From the NCBI GenBank assembly GCA_963712055.1, contig CAVQGN010000001.1:316126-380125 (forward strand): a stretch of DNA of 64,000 bases, in the 5' to 3' direction. How positions within the stretch are numbered: position 1 is the stretch's first letter; the number at the start of each line of letters is the position of its first letter. Origin of the DNA: JAHBVL01 sp963712055. GTDB taxonomy: Bacteria > Chloroflexota > Chloroflexia > Thermomicrobiales > UBA6265. The position numbers were made by a program, and so were the translations under genes. Below, piece by piece: positions 1 through 9,104 of the stretch. The notes beneath the pieces were generated by a model. That model worked only from the letters and a program-made list of their open reading frames with translations, was not told where the DNA came from and ran no database searches.

Positions 1-1200
1 CGCGACTGGCTCTTTGCCCGGCAGCGCTACTGGGGTACTCCGATCCCAATCATCTATTGCGATTCATGCGGCATCGTCCCAGTTCCTGATGAGCAGTTGC
101 CGATCATTCTCCCTCTGGATGCGGAGTTCACGCCGACTGGCCAGAGTCCGCTTACAACCAATGACGACTTCATCAATGTCGACTGTCCGCGCTGCGGGAA
201 CCCCGCTCGCCGGGAAACCGACACGATGGACACTTTTGTTGATTCGTCCTGGTACTGGTTCCGTTACACCAGCCCAGATTTCACCGATCTCCCGTTCGAT
301 CCCGAGAGGGCCAAACACTGGACACCGGTCGATCTCTATTGTGGCGGCATCGAACACGCGATTCTCCACCTCCTTTACGCTCGTTTCATCACCAAGGTCA
401 TTGCCGATTTCGGTCTGATCGACCACCGGGAACCCTTCTTGCGCCTGCGTAACCAGGGAATGATCCTGGCCGAAGAAGGCACGAAGATGAGTAAGAGCCG
501 GGGGACACAAGTCGATCCCGATCAGCTTGTCGCGGAGTACGGTGCTGATTCCCTCAGATTGCATCTGATGTATCTGGGACCATGGGATCAGGGTGGCCCC
601 TGGAACAGTCGCGGTATCACAGGCATGCAACGCTTCATTCGGCGAGCCTTCACGCTGGTCGAAGAGACCGTAGCGCTCGCACCCGCCGGTCCGATCGACG
701 ATGCGTCTGAGCGGGAGATTCGCGCACTGACCCATAAAACGATCAAGCGCGTGACGAATGATTTGCTCGATTTCCAGTTCAACACGATGGTCGCGGCGAT
801 GATCGAATTCAGCAGTGCGCTCGCTGATCTGCGCAAGTCCGGAGCGGCTCGCACTCCGGCCTGGCAGGAAGCGATCGATGCGCTCGTACTCATGATGGCG
901 CCATCAACACCATATGTCGCTGAAGAGATGTGGCAGATGCTCGGCCACGACTACTCCGTCCATCGTCAGGACTGGCCAGTATTCGAGGAAGCACTGACGA
1001 TCGATGACGCCGTCGAAATCGTGATTCAGGTCAATGGCAAAGTCCGGGATCGAATCGACATAGCGACAACGATGCCTGATGACGCGGTCAAAGAGATGGC
1101 GCTGAAGAGCCCGAAGGTCGTCGAAGCACTCGCAGGCGGAACGCCGGTCAAAGTCATCTATGTCGCTGGCAAACTCATCAATTTCGTGGTTCGCGGCTAG
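1..1200 (+). CDS. leuS: Leucyl-tRNA synthetase, C-terminal part (5' end outside window)
   Basis: Charges tRNA-Leu with leucine in the cytosol. The frame is open from base 1 and enters inside the class I catalytic domain at RQRYWGTPIPIIYC, so the N-terminus and probably the editing domain lie upstream of the window. The KMSKS loop is at bases 484-498 within GTKMSKSRG. After it come the helical anticodon-binding domain and the small LeuRS C-terminal domain, ending KLINFVVRG with TAG at 1198-1200. About 399 residues are visible. The gene converges on gcvPB, with a hairpin between them. Identity is secure; nothing can be said about the missing part. Confidence 0.97.
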   Translation, partial: RDWLFARQRYWGTPIPIIYCDSCGIVPVPDEQLPIILPLDAEFTPTGQSPLTTNDDFINVDCPRCGNPARRETDTMDTFVDSSWYWFRYTSPDFTDLPFDPERAKHWTPVDLYCGGIEHAILHLLYARFITKVIADFGLIDHREPFLRLRNQGMILAEEGTKMSKSRGTQVDPDQLVAEYGADSLRLHLMYLGPWDQGGPWNSRGITGMQRFIRRAFTLVEETVALAPAGPIDDASEREIRALTHKTIKRVTNDLLDFQFNTMVAAMIEFSSALADLRKSGAARTPAWQEAIDALVLMMAPSTPYVAEEMWQMLGHDYSVHRQDWPVFEEALTIDDAVEIVIQVNGKVRDRIDIATTMPDDAVKEMALKSPKVVEALAGGTPVKVIYVAGKLINFVVRG

Positions 1201-1230
1201 CAGCATCCGTCGCAAAGCACCAGTAACGAA

Positions 1231-1261
1231 CAGACCACTGTGGCTTAGCCGCAGTGGTCTG
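1231..1261. terminator. Hairpin between convergent leuS and gcvPB
   Basis: A perfect 10-bp inverted repeat (CAGACCACTG / CAGTGGTCTG) is extended inward by a GGC-TTA-GCC stem-loop. It starts 30 bases after the leuS stop and lies 24 bases from the gcvPB stop, so it could terminate both converging transcripts. There is no long T-run, only GCTTTG on the plus side, so strength is uncertain. Confidence 0.65.
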
Positions 1262-1284
1262 GCTTTGTGGTGTGATTGAGTCCG

Positions 1285-2775
1285 CTAATCGGCGACTCCA
1301 GCCAGCTCCGGTTCTTCGACCATTTCCGGTTTCCAGCGAAGATTGAGTTGCCGGTTGGCGCCGGCCTCATCGAGACGCTTGAACTCGGTAGTATGGGGCG
1401 CGTTCTTGACGAGGTCGGGATCGGTCTCCGCTTCATGTGCAATCTGGAGCATGGCGTCAGCAAAGTAATCGATCGAAGCCTTTGATTCGGTTTCGGTTGG
1501 TTCGATCATCATCGCTTCCTGCACGACCAGCGGGAAATAGACCGTGGGGGGGTGAACCCCGAAATCGAGTAACCGCTTGGCCACGTCCATCGCCCGCACG
1601 CCGTATTTCTGTTTCAACGGTGAAGCCGAGAAGACAACTTCGTGCATCGATGCTCGTCCGAACGGGACGGAGTAGGGGCCCTCGATCCTGGCGCGGAGAT
1701 AGTTGGCGTTCAGAATCGCGTCCTTGCTCACTTGGCGCAAGCCATCCTCGCCATGCATCCGAATGTAGGTGTATGCCCGGACGTGCATACCGAAATTGCC
1801 ATGGAAACCATGCAGACGTCCGATCGATTTACTCGGCTGCACCCAGGTGTAGCGGACCGTTCCGTTTTCCTCTTCGATTTTGTCGACGATCGGACCGGGA
1901 AGGAAATCGACCAGCTTTTCCGTGACGCCCACTGGGCCCGAACCTGGACCGCCGCCGCCGTGCGGTGTTGAAAACGTCTTGTGCAGATTGAAATGCATGA
2001 CGTCGATTCCGATTGAACCAGGTTTGGCAATACCGAGAATCGCGTTGAAATTGGCGCCGTCGTTGTACACAAGTCCACCGGCAGCATGGACGACCTTGAC
2101 CGCTTCGGTGAGGTTCTCGTCCCACATCCCCAGCGTGTTGGGATTGGTGATCATCAATCCGGCTGTTTGTGGGCCAACGGCATTCCGCAGCGCATCGATA
2201 TCGACATTTCCGCGCTCGTCAGAAGGCAGAGTAACGACCTTGTATCCGGCGATCACGGCTGTTGCCGGGTTTGTACCGTGAGCAGAATCTGGCACGATGA
2301 TTTCGCGACGAGCGTCGTCGCCGCGCGACTCGTGATAGGCGCGGATAATCAGCACGCCCGTGAGTTCACCGTGCGCTCCAGCGGCCGGCTGCAGCGTCAC
2401 CTGCTTGAATCCGGAAATCTCAGAAAGCATCCGCTGGAGCTCAAACATAACCTGCAACGAACCCTGACTCGACGATTCAGTTTGCAGCGGATGCACTGAC
2501 GCAAAACCGGGCATTCGCGCCACGGCTTCGTTGATCCGAGGATTGAATTTCATCGTACATGAGCCGAGCGGGTAGATCGCGAGATCGATCGCATGGTTTT
2601 TTTGGGACAGGCGGGTGAAGTGCCGAACCACATCGATTTCGGACATTTCTGGAAACGCCAGTTCATCCCGGGCGAGATCCTCAGGAACCGCCGCTTCTGG
2701 GACATCGGCTTTCGGAAAAGTCACCCCTCGTCGACCAGATCGGCTCAAATCGAAAATCGTCGGCTCGACCGCCAT
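1285..2775 (-). CDS. gcvPB: Glycine dehydrogenase (decarboxylating) subunit 2
   Basis: PLP-dependent P-protein subunit of the glycine cleavage system. It decarboxylates glycine together with subunit 1 (GcvPA) and passes the aminomethyl group to lipoyl-GcvH. The NLHKTFSTPHGGGGPG segment carries the PLP-binding lysine and the Gly-rich loop, and YPLGSCTMKFNP near residue 70 is typical of the family. The start is set at the ATG reading MAVEPTIFDLSRSGRRG, about 496 aa, the usual GcvPB length; GGAG lies 11 bases upstream. An in-frame start 120 bases further upstream would add a sequence unlike the family. No gcvPA, gcvT or gcvH is adjacent, so its partners must be encoded elsewhere. Confidence 0.95.
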   Translation of the reverse strand: MAVEPTIFDLSRSGRRGVTFPKADVPEAAVPEDLARDELAFPEMSEIDVVRHFTRLSQKNHAIDLAIYPLGSCTMKFNPRINEAVARMPGFASVHPLQTESSSQGSLQVMFELQRMLSEISGFKQVTLQPAAGAHGELTGVLIIRAYHESRGDDARREIIVPDSAHGTNPATAVIAGYKVVTLPSDERGNVDIDALRNAVGPQTAGLMITNPNTLGMWDENLTEAVKVVHAAGGLVYNDGANFNAILGIAKPGSIGIDVMHFNLHKTFSTPHGGGGPGSGPVGVTEKLVDFLPGPIVDKIEEENGTVRYTWVQPSKSIGRLHGFHGNFGMHVRAYTYIRMHGEDGLRQVSKDAILNANYLRARIEGPYSVPFGRASMHEVVFSASPLKQKYGVRAMDVAKRLLDFGVHPPTVYFPLVVQEAMMIEPTETESKASIDYFADAMLQIAHEAETDPDLVKNAPHTTEFKRLDEAGANRQLNLRWKPEMVEEPELAGVAD

Positions 2776-2994
2776 AATGTTTCTCGCTCCGGATGAATGC
2801 TGCGAATTGCGACCAGCACTGTGACCAGTCTTGCTCGCTAGATTATGCCGCATACCCGTCAAGTTGATCTTGATTTCATGAGCCGTCCGCGACACAGGCG
2901 ACTAGCGGTTGGTGCTGCTACCATCTGAATTGCTGCCGCGCAGGCGCGGCGCTAGAAATCGGCTCAAGGCGATGGATCAAGGACGGACTAAACG

Positions 2995-3624
2995 GTGAAT
3001 CCCTATTTGGCATTTGGCATAGCGATGTGTGCGATTACCGCGCTGGCGCTGTTCGGCACGTCCTACCTTGCGGTGTATTTCAATCGCAAAGCCAAGCAGG
3101 ACATGGAAGCAGCCCTGCAACCGCTGGCTGACATAATCGATGGAACGCTTGATCTCGATGAAGCCAAGGTCACCGGGCGCCATCAAGGGCATTTGGTCGA
3201 AGGCAAGGTGGTCTCGCTGCCCGGTGGGATGGGCCGTGTTTTCAACGCGTCTTTGATCGACGGCGCCGGTGGCGAACCATGGCAGTGGACTTTGAGCCGT
3301 TCAAAAGAACCGGGTGGCCCCGATGCCCCTGTCTGGAACACGCATGTTGATGAAGTCAGCGAGACACTCGAGCCAGCGCTGTCGAAGATCGCTGAAGACA
3401 CCGCGTTCTATCCTGGCTGGTTTCGAGTTTCCTACGATCCCGAAGCGGGCGAAGTGCTGATCGATCGGCCCATGAAGTCTCGCCGCGACATCCCGGATGC
3501 CGAGTCGTTTGGAGAGATGCTAGACCGGCTCTACGATCTGGCGGTAGCCAATCGAGGCGTGCAGGGTCCCGAAGCGCGGGCGCTCAGAAACCCGACCATG
3601 CGTGAAACCGATCAGGTGGTTTAA
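2995..3624 (+). CDS. Hypothetical membrane-anchored protein
   Basis: 209 aa, not assigned to a family. Residues about 4-28 form one hydrophobic segment (AFGIAMCAITALALFGTSYLAVYF) followed by Asn-Arg-Lys, which fits a single N-terminal anchor with the rest in the cytoplasm. The soluble part has WQWTLSR, PGWFRVSYDPEAG and a basic C-terminus. It runs divergently from gcvPB with a 219-base gap, and its 3' end overlaps by 4 bases the end of the convergent PAP2 gene. It looks like a real gene by codon pattern and non-overlap, but no function can be given. Confidence 0.7.
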   Translation: MNPYLAFGIAMCAITALALFGTSYLAVYFNRKAKQDMEAALQPLADIIDGTLDLDEAKVTGRHQGHLVEGKVVSLPGGMGRVFNASLIDGAGGEPWQWTLSRSKEPGGPDAPVWNTHVDEVSETLEPALSKIAEDTAFYPGWFRVSYDPEAGEVLIDRPMKSRRDIPDAESFGEMLDRLYDLAVANRGVQGPEARALRNPTMRETDQVV

Positions 3625-4661
3625 GTCGATCTGGCCACCGGAGCTGACAGCGAAGCAGTATCCGGTTGCTTCCGGTTTCGAGTGACGACTGGAGCGGCAT
3701 AGTTCAGCCAGATCCCGGCAGCGTACCAACCGTAGGCAGCGCAGAGGAAACCGACGACCAGGTCGATGACATAATGCTCGCCAAGATAGACCAGTGCGAG
3801 ACCCATGAATCCGGTGTAGATGGCGGCAGCCACACCGAGACTGCGAGAATATGAAAAAGCAGGAAAGATCAGCAGCGCAGTAAAGGCCAGATGAATAGAC
3901 GGCATCGCCGCGCGCGGGTTTGATTCGCCAATCACCGCGTAACTTGCGTTGTAGATCCCGGCTCCCAGCTGCTCGCCAACGCTCTCCATGATGCGATACA
4001 CCACTGCTGCGGAGGGACTGTTAATCGGCTCTGGCGCAAGCCACGGTGGGTTGGTCGGGATGAGGAAATAGATGGCCAGACCCAGCCCCAGCATAACAGC
4101 CAACCCGCTGACGAAACGACGAAACAATGCCGGCCGCGTGTACCACAACAGGATGGCGGCGACGTGCGGCACGATGAAGTAGGACCAGTGCACGAAGGTC
4201 AAACCGAAATCCCAGAAGTGGAGATTGTCAGGATCGAAATATTTGTCCTGCAACCGCAAGGTTGGGATACGGCCTCCAAAAAGCCAGCGTTCGAATTCCG
4301 GAACTTCCAGATTGACCGTTCGCGCGAACAGCGTTTCGTCAGCCAATGATCGAGCGGCAGTGAAGACAAACCAGATGCCGACGTATGGGATGAACGCGAA
4401 AATCGCCGACCGGAAGCGCCCGACAGGCACAACGAGCACACCCAGAATGAACAACAGTCCCCAACCGAGAAAGCCTCGATTCGTCACAATCGAAATCGCG
4501 ATGAGCGACAATGCAATCGAGACCCTGATGACATGCGATCGCTTGATCTTCGACGTCCAGGCAGGAAGCCACTCGAACGCGAGATCGCTCCCGGTCTCCG
4601 GTTCGGGGTTGATCAGCGGCTGCTCGGGTTGCTCTTCGATTGGCTCCTCAGGAGTGCCCAT
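3621..4661 (-). CDS. PAP2-superfamily integral membrane phosphatase/transferase
   Basis: 346 aa with about six or seven hydrophobic segments after a hydrophilic N-terminus rich in Glu, Pro and Gln. PSIHLAFTALL and GEHYVIDLVVG match the second and third motifs of the PAP2 fold in the variant seen in Aur1/inositolphosphotransferase-type proteins. Members act on lipid phosphates or move phospho-head-groups at the membrane; the substrate here is unknown. It is the last gene of a minus-strand run (fixX, thioredoxin-like ferredoxin, PAP2) and its start abuts the preceding stop. Whether that neighbourhood is functional is unclear. Confidence 0.82.
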   Translation of the reverse strand: MGTPEEPIEEQPEQPLINPEPETGSDLAFEWLPAWTSKIKRSHVIRVSIALSLIAISIVTNRGFLGWGLLFILGVLVVPVGRFRSAIFAFIPYVGIWFVFTAARSLADETLFARTVNLEVPEFERWLFGGRIPTLRLQDKYFDPDNLHFWDFGLTFVHWSYFIVPHVAAILLWYTRPALFRRFVSGLAVMLGLGLAIYFLIPTNPPWLAPEPINSPSAAVVYRIMESVGEQLGAGIYNASYAVIGESNPRAAMPSIHLAFTALLIFPAFSYSRSLGVAAAIYTGFMGLALVYLGEHYVIDLVVGFLCAAYGWYAAGIWLNYAAPVVTRNRKQPDTASLSAPVARST

Positions 4662-5183
4662 TCAGGCGGCAAGCCGATAGCGGTCACGAGATTTCTTCGT
4701 GACCTGGATCAGCGTCCGGGTTTCGTCATCGGGATCGGGTTTGCGTGCGATGAATCCGCGACGTGCCTGTTCATCAATCCACGCGGAATCGTAGCCATAC
4801 TCGGCTGCCAGCGCTTCGAAATCAGGCTCGGTGGTTGGCGCGCCAGTCGCCGTTGCCGCGATGTACAACTCCCTGCGCTTGGCTTCCGCAGGCGATGTCG
4901 CGCTGGTCTCAAGGTCATCCGGCAGGTCGCCACCGCGGAGATAGGCCAGTACCCGCGGAACGTCTTTGGTTGTCACGCCGGTGAGAATGACATTGTCCGG
5001 ATAGACAACCATATTTGGTCCGATGTCGCACAGATCGATTGTCCCGCAATTGTTGATAAGTATCTCAGCATCCAGCCCTTTGCGAACGACATCAAGCCGC
5101 AACTTACCAATGACTTCATTGGCGCCTTTCTGAGCACAGTGCGAAGCCGTGCAAACGACAACGTGCTTTCGGGTCCAGTACAT
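4662..5183 (-). CDS. Thioredoxin-like 2Fe-2S ferredoxin domain protein
   Basis: 173 aa. The first 85 residues have the thioredoxin-like ferredoxin pattern: C11 and C16 in VVVCTASHCAQKG, C46 and C52 in INNCGTIDLCDIGPN, and the conserved VYPD that follows. The fold carries one 2Fe-2S cluster, as in NuoE and the (2Fe-2S) ferredoxins. The C-terminal part (about residues 95-173) is charged, has no Cys, and may be a small helical add-on. It sits 36 bases downstream of fixX and directly upstream of the PAP2 gene. It is probably an electron carrier; the partner is unknown. Confidence 0.85.
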   Translation of the reverse strand: MYWTRKHVVVCTASHCAQKGANEVIGKLRLDVVRKGLDAEILINNCGTIDLCDIGPNMVVYPDNVILTGVTTKDVPRVLAYLRGGDLPDDLETSATSPAEAKRRELYIAATATGAPTTEPDFEALAAEYGYDSAWIDEQARRGFIARKPDPDDETRTLIQVTKKSRDRYRLAA

Positions 5184-5219
5184 CAGGGGGTCCTTTGCGA
5201 AATCGGCGGAAAGCGTGAG

Positions 5220-5531
5220 CTAGCCGAAGCGGTATTGAATGCCGAATCCACCTCGAGGATAGGTCCAGGCAACGTTGTGGAACTCATTGCAGACAATCCG
5301 GCAGGTCCCACATTCGACGCATCCTTCATACGAGAAGAGCACCGTCCCGTCTTCGAGCGGGGTATAGCAGGTGGCTGGGCAGCAATTGATGCATTGCTGG
5401 CGCTCACATTTGAGACAAGTCTGAGTGTCGATGATATGGATATGCGCTCGCTGACCGTCCACGTTGTACGTGTTGAGCGCCAGTTTGCGTTCGATCGCTG
5501 CCGGGTCGAGAATTTCCGCTCTCATGATCAT
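5220..5531 (-). CDS. fixX: FixX-like ferredoxin
   Basis: 103 aa. It has the FixX Cys pattern TCLKCERQQCINCCP followed by GCVECGTCRIVCNEF, enough to bind iron-sulfur clusters. FixX-type proteins work with the FixC/ETF-QO flavoprotein to pass electrons from electron-transfer flavoprotein to quinone. No fixA, fixB or fixC lies next to it. GGAGG precedes two possible starts, ATG at 5531 (spacing 4) and ATG at 5525 (spacing 10); the second gives MRAEILDPAAIERK and is equally possible. It is the first gene of a minus-strand group with the 2Fe-2S protein and the PAP2 protein. Confidence 0.88.
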   Translation of the reverse strand: MIMRAEILDPAAIERKLALNTYNVDGQRAHIHIIDTQTCLKCERQQCINCCPATCYTPLEDGTVLFSYEGCVECGTCRIVCNEFHNVAWTYPRGGFGIQYRFG

Positions 5532-5573
5532 CGTTCCTCCGATGAGCAGGTGTATGGTCGATACCAGGAACAG

Positions 5574-6689
5574 TTAGTTTTCACGTGTCACGATCCATTC
5601 TCGCCACGCTTCGTTCAGCGTCTGGGTATTGAGACCGATCGCATTCATCAGCGCTTCGTCGTGCGACATCCCCTGGGCGTAATTACTGATGATTGCCGCC
5701 AGTCCTTCGTCGCCGTAGGTTGCGAGCAAAAACTGGACCAGTGAAAAACTCGATGCGTAGGAAAGCGACACGTCCTTCGGGTCGGTCGGCCATTCCGATG
5801 TCAGGCTTTGCACGGTCGGAAGTCGATCCTCAGCGAGTGCTTGCTGGACCTCCCGGTGCATTCCGTCGGTGCCAGTCTGCTGTTCCGACGTCGCGATTCC
5901 CTCATCGAGCCAGTTGGAGAGATATGAAAATGGGTTGTCGACGGCCTGGAAAAGAATCTGGTGGGCGACTTCGTGCGAAATCATCCGCCCAGCGCCATAG
6001 TCGTCACCAGCCGATAAGGTCGCCAGAATAGTCGGGTAGGCCGGCATCGTGATCCCGCCAATCCACTCCTGACTGTTGGGTGCGAGGGCTCCGGCAAAAT
6101 CGCTCTGGCTCTCATAGAGCCAGAATGCGAAGTGGCGGACCTCGTCGACACCGAGAAACTCCTGCAAATGGTCTGTTGTTTCCTGAGCGGTCTGCAGAAC
6201 CTGCCGATTGAAATCGTCGTCCCCGCTGTACGAGTAGATCGTGACATCGACCCCGGAGTAGTCCTTCCAGGAAAAGCGGTCATCGAACCAGACGACCCGA
6301 TCCAGGTCACTATCGATGTAATCACCGGATTCTGTCGCGAATCTCCAGAAATAACTGATCTCCACTCCCGGCGGCAGATAGTTGACGATGAGATCCACGA
6401 AATGCTCGATGTCAATCGTCTTGTCAGGTTCGATCTCCGCGATCGAAAGTAACAAGGTCTCGTCACCTTCCACCTGGTAGCGAAGTTCGGCCCGCGTGAT
6501 CGATTCATCGGCTTCGGCACGAACGCCAAAGGTGATCCCTTCCGGGAAATCGATGACGGGGTCGAGCAGTTCAACAGAAACCGCAGCCTCTGAGGAAACG
6601 GTCTGGCCGGCCATCTGCGCGACACCACCAGGTCCCAGCGCGGCGATGACCAGCACCAGCGAAAGCAGTCCGACTCGCACCCGAATCAT
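5574..6689 (-). CDS. Secreted gluzincin-type (MA clan) metallopeptidase
   Basis: 371 aa. Residues 1-25 look like a signal peptide (basic MIRVRVG, hydrophobic LLSLVLVIAALG, then GGVAQ). Residues about 35-135 form a beta-rich domain that resembles an Ig-like fold. The peptidase motif is SHEVAHQ (His239, Glu240, His243), and the third ligand is probably Glu263 in NWLDEGIAT, the usual gluzincin spacing. It is likely an extracytoplasmic zinc protease; the substrate is unknown. The ATG overlaps the prfB stop as ATGA, so it is probably translationally coupled to release factor 2, an odd pairing. Confidence 0.85.
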   Translation of the reverse strand: MIRVRVGLLSLVLVIAALGPGGVAQMAGQTVSSEAAVSVELLDPVIDFPEGITFGVRAEADESITRAELRYQVEGDETLLLSIAEIEPDKTIDIEHFVDLIVNYLPPGVEISYFWRFATESGDYIDSDLDRVVWFDDRFSWKDYSGVDVTIYSYSGDDDFNRQVLQTAQETTDHLQEFLGVDEVRHFAFWLYESQSDFAGALAPNSQEWIGGITMPAYPTILATLSAGDDYGAGRMISHEVAHQILFQAVDNPFSYLSNWLDEGIATSEQQTGTDGMHREVQQALAEDRLPTVQSLTSEWPTDPKDVSLSYASSFSLVQFLLATYGDEGLAAIISNYAQGMSHDEALMNAIGLNTQTLNEAWREWIVTREN

Positions 6690-7784
6690 TGGTCGCGCCC
6701 GATCGACGCATGGAGATAGGCCTCGATAAAGGGATCGATTGCACCAGCCAGCACCGCATGGGCGTCGCCCACACTCGTATCAGTGCGATGGTCGGTGACC
6801 TGAGTGTACGGATGAAGTACATACGAGCGGATGCGATTTCCGAATCCGGCAGCCGTATGCTCACCTTTGATGTTCGAGCGCTCTTCGGCTTCCTCAGCCA
6901 TCTTTCGTTCCATCAAACGCGCTCGCAGGATTTTCATCGCCGTTTCTCGATTCTGTATCTGGCTCCGTTCGTTCTGGCACGTCACCACGATCCCGGTTGG
7001 GATGTGGGTCAATCGAATCGCGGAACTCGTCTTGTTGACATGTTGACCACCGGCGCCAGAAGCCCGAAATGCATCCATCCGGACGTCGTCCGGTTTGAGA
7101 TCGATGGCGTCATCGGTTTCGATTTCGGGCAGGACTTCTACGAGCGAAAACGCTGTATGGCGGCGGTGCGCGGAATCAAAAGGTGACAAGCGCACCAGCC
7201 GATGGGACCCCGCTTCGGCTTTCGCGAATCCGTAGGCGTTGTGCCCGCGGATTTCGACTGTCGCGTTCTTTATCCCGGCTTCATCACCTGGACTCGAATC
7301 GAGAAGTTCTACCTTGAAACCGCGTTTTTCGCCCCAGCGGAGATACATCCGCGAAAGCATATCGGCGAAATCCTGTGCGTCCACGCCACCTTCGCCAGAA
7401 TGCACGACCACCAGCGCGTTCATGCTGTCATACGGGCCGTTCAATGAAAGCTCGAGTTCGAGTGCGTCGAGCAGGCGGGAGGTTTCTTCCGTTTCCGAAA
7501 GGATCGTCTCCGTCATGTCCGGATCATCATCCGCCAGCCCGGACAACTCGATGAGATCATCGATTGCGGTACTCATCGATTGCCAGCGATCCACCCGGCT
7601 CGTAAGTTCCTGCATTCGGCGCATGACCTGCTGGGCATTATTCATATCGTCCCAGAAGCCATCGACTACGCTGGCTTCCTGGAGTTTGGCGATTTCAGCA
7701 CGATCGGCGTCTAAGTCAAAGACGCACCCCGAGAACATCCAGCCGGGTTTTCAGTGCTTCAAGATCTTTGACAGTCGTTTCCAT
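6686..7784 (-). CDS. prfB: Peptide chain release factor 2, expressed by +1 frameshift
   Basis: Releases finished proteins at UGA and UAA stop codons. The main frame (7717 down to 6686) carries the RF2 tripeptide SPF (LVRLSPFDSAHRRHT) and the catalytic loop GAGGQHVNKTSSA. The true start is the ATG at 7784 in the other frame, with GGTGAG upstream: METTVKDLEALKTRLDVLGVRL, then an in-frame TGA at 7718-7716. The CTT TGA C site lets the ribosome shift +1 and read GAC, giving about 365 aa, the normal length. This is the classic RF2 autoregulation. The stop overlaps the start of the metallopeptidase gene. Confidence 0.95.
7715..7731 (-). promoter_or_regulatory. prfB programmed +1 frameshift site
   Basis: On the minus strand the sequence reads GGGGTGCGTCTTTGAC. 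A G-rich Shine-Dalgarno-like element stands just before CTT TGA C. CTT is at 7721-7719, the internal TGA at 7718-7716, and the shifted GAC codon at 7717-7715. When RF2 is scarce the ribosome pauses at UGA and slips forward one base. Confidence 0.93.
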
Positions 7785-7887
7785 TCGCGCATCTCACCAG
7801 TTACCACCGACGTGCTGCCACGTTCCGTATGCTGCCAGTATATCGTTACCACGAGGATATCCCTGAAATGAACTGGAGATCGCGACT

Positions 7888-8193
7888 ATGGTGCGTTTTG
7901 GGCAGGTAAGCGGCTATCTGGCAGAAATCGATGAAATGGCCGACCGGGGACGAATCATCATCGCGCTCGACTCAGGCCGTGAAGTCACCACGGTCCGCGA
8001 CGAGTGGATACCATTGCTCGACGCCGTTGACGACTCGGACCGTATGGCATGGAACGCCGATCAGTACACTCAGGAATCGATCGCGACGACGCTCGCCGAA
8101 CAGGGTTGGGAGGTGTTTGGCTTGCCACAGCAGAGCGATCATAGCTCTGGAGAGTCGCGGCGGACAGCTACCTATCTCGTGCGACAACTCTAA
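7888..8193 (+). CDS. Hypothetical protein
   Basis: 101 aa with no recognised family and no Cys, signal or membrane segment. GGAG lies 9 bases before the ATG. The N-terminus (GQVSGYLAEID) and the dense Asp/Glu content suggest a small soluble cytosolic protein. It is divergent from prfB, and its last 4 bases overlap the end of convergent parB. I accept it as a gene because it fills the gap with a good ribosome site and coding-like codons; function unknown. Confidence 0.6.
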   Translation: MVRFGQVSGYLAEIDEMADRGRIIIALDSGREVTTVRDEWIPLLDAVDDSDRMAWNADQYTQESIATTLAEQGWEVFGLPQQSDHSSGESRRTATYLVRQL

Positions 8194-9104
8194 AAAACGT
8201 CTTCGCCGGCGATTCGGTTGACGAGATCAGCGAGTTGCTCCGGATCGCTGAAGGCGATCGTGATCGACCCTTTGCCTTGTGCGGAGCTCTTCACGCTGAT
8301 TCGGGTCTGCAGCTGCCGTTCGAGCCGCCGGGTCGCTTGTTCGAACGTCTCCCAGTTTTCATCGACCGCTGGAGGTCTCTTGCCCTCCGTCGGCGGCTCC
8401 GCGAGAAACGCCCTGACCGAGGCTTCCGTCTGCCGGACCGACCAGTCACGGGCAATGAGGCGTTCCATCATCGCGAGTTGATCAAACCCTGTCGGCAAAC
8501 TGAGCAGCGCCCGCGCATGGCCCTCGGTAATCATGCCCGAGGTAAGCGCTTCCTTGACTCGGTCTGGCGCCGCTAACAATCGGAGTGTGTTCGCGACGGT
8601 CACTCGCGCCCGACCGACCCGGTTGGCGACTTCTTGCTGGGTGAGACCAAACTCCTCGATCAACTGTTGGTACGCTTGCGCTTCCTCAAGCGGCGACAGA
8701 TCAGACCGAACCACGTTCTCGACTAGCGCCAATTCGAGCATTTGTTGGGAGGTCACGTTCTTGACGATCGCTGGAATCGCGTCCAGCCCTGCTAATCGGG
8801 CGGCTCTCCAGCGACGTTCACCAGCGATCAGATGGAAGGAATCGGCACTCTCGCCTCGGGCAACGATCACCGGCTGGATCACCCCGTGCGCTCGGATCGA
8901 CCCGACCAGCTCTTCCAGCTCAGCAGCGTCGAGTTCCAGACGAGGTTGCCATGGATTTGGCTCAATATCATTCAGCGGGAGTTCGAGCGAACCAGAAGTC
9001 GATTCTGACTCACGCGGACTCGAGTCAGGGATGAGCGCGCCAAGTCCTCGGCCCAGACCCGTGCGCTTGCTCCTGCTCCGCTGGCTGTTGGTTTCGTCTG
9101 TCAT
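8190..9104 (-). CDS. parB: ParB/Spo0J-family chromosome partition protein
   Basis: 304 aa. The basic N-terminus GLGRGLGALIP is the ParA-interacting signature of chromosomal ParB. GERRWRAA (residues 95-102) is the Box II CTP-binding motif, and NVVRSDLSPLEEAQAY leads into a helix-turn-helix around residues 154-175 that binds parS. The protein spreads from parS and loads SMC to segregate the chromosome. No parA, gidB or dnaA is adjacent, which is unusual for parB. I did not find a match to the 16-bp parS consensus in the window by eye. Confidence 0.93.
   Translation of the reverse strand: MTDETNSQRSRSKRTGLGRGLGALIPDSSPRESESTSGSLELPLNDIEPNPWQPRLELDAAELEELVGSIRAHGVIQPVIVARGESADSFHLIAGERRWRAARLAGLDAIPAIVKNVTSQQMLELALVENVVRSDLSPLEEAQAYQQLIEEFGLTQQEVANRVGRARVTVANTLRLLAAPDRVKEALTSGMITEGHARALLSLPTGFDQLAMMERLIARDWSVRQTEASVRAFLAEPPTEGKRPPAVDENWETFEQATRRLERQLQTRISVKSSAQGKGSITIAFSDPEQLADLVNRIAGEDVF

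Noticed and set aside
2776..2895. A 40-residue N-terminal extension of gcvPB
   Set aside because: The added residues are unlike GcvPB, and the ATG at 2775 has a ribosome site and gives the usual length.
4533..5744. A 403-codon plus-strand open frame across fixX, the 2Fe-2S gene and the PAP2 5' end
   Set aside because: It covers three clear genes on the other strand and has no conserved motif.
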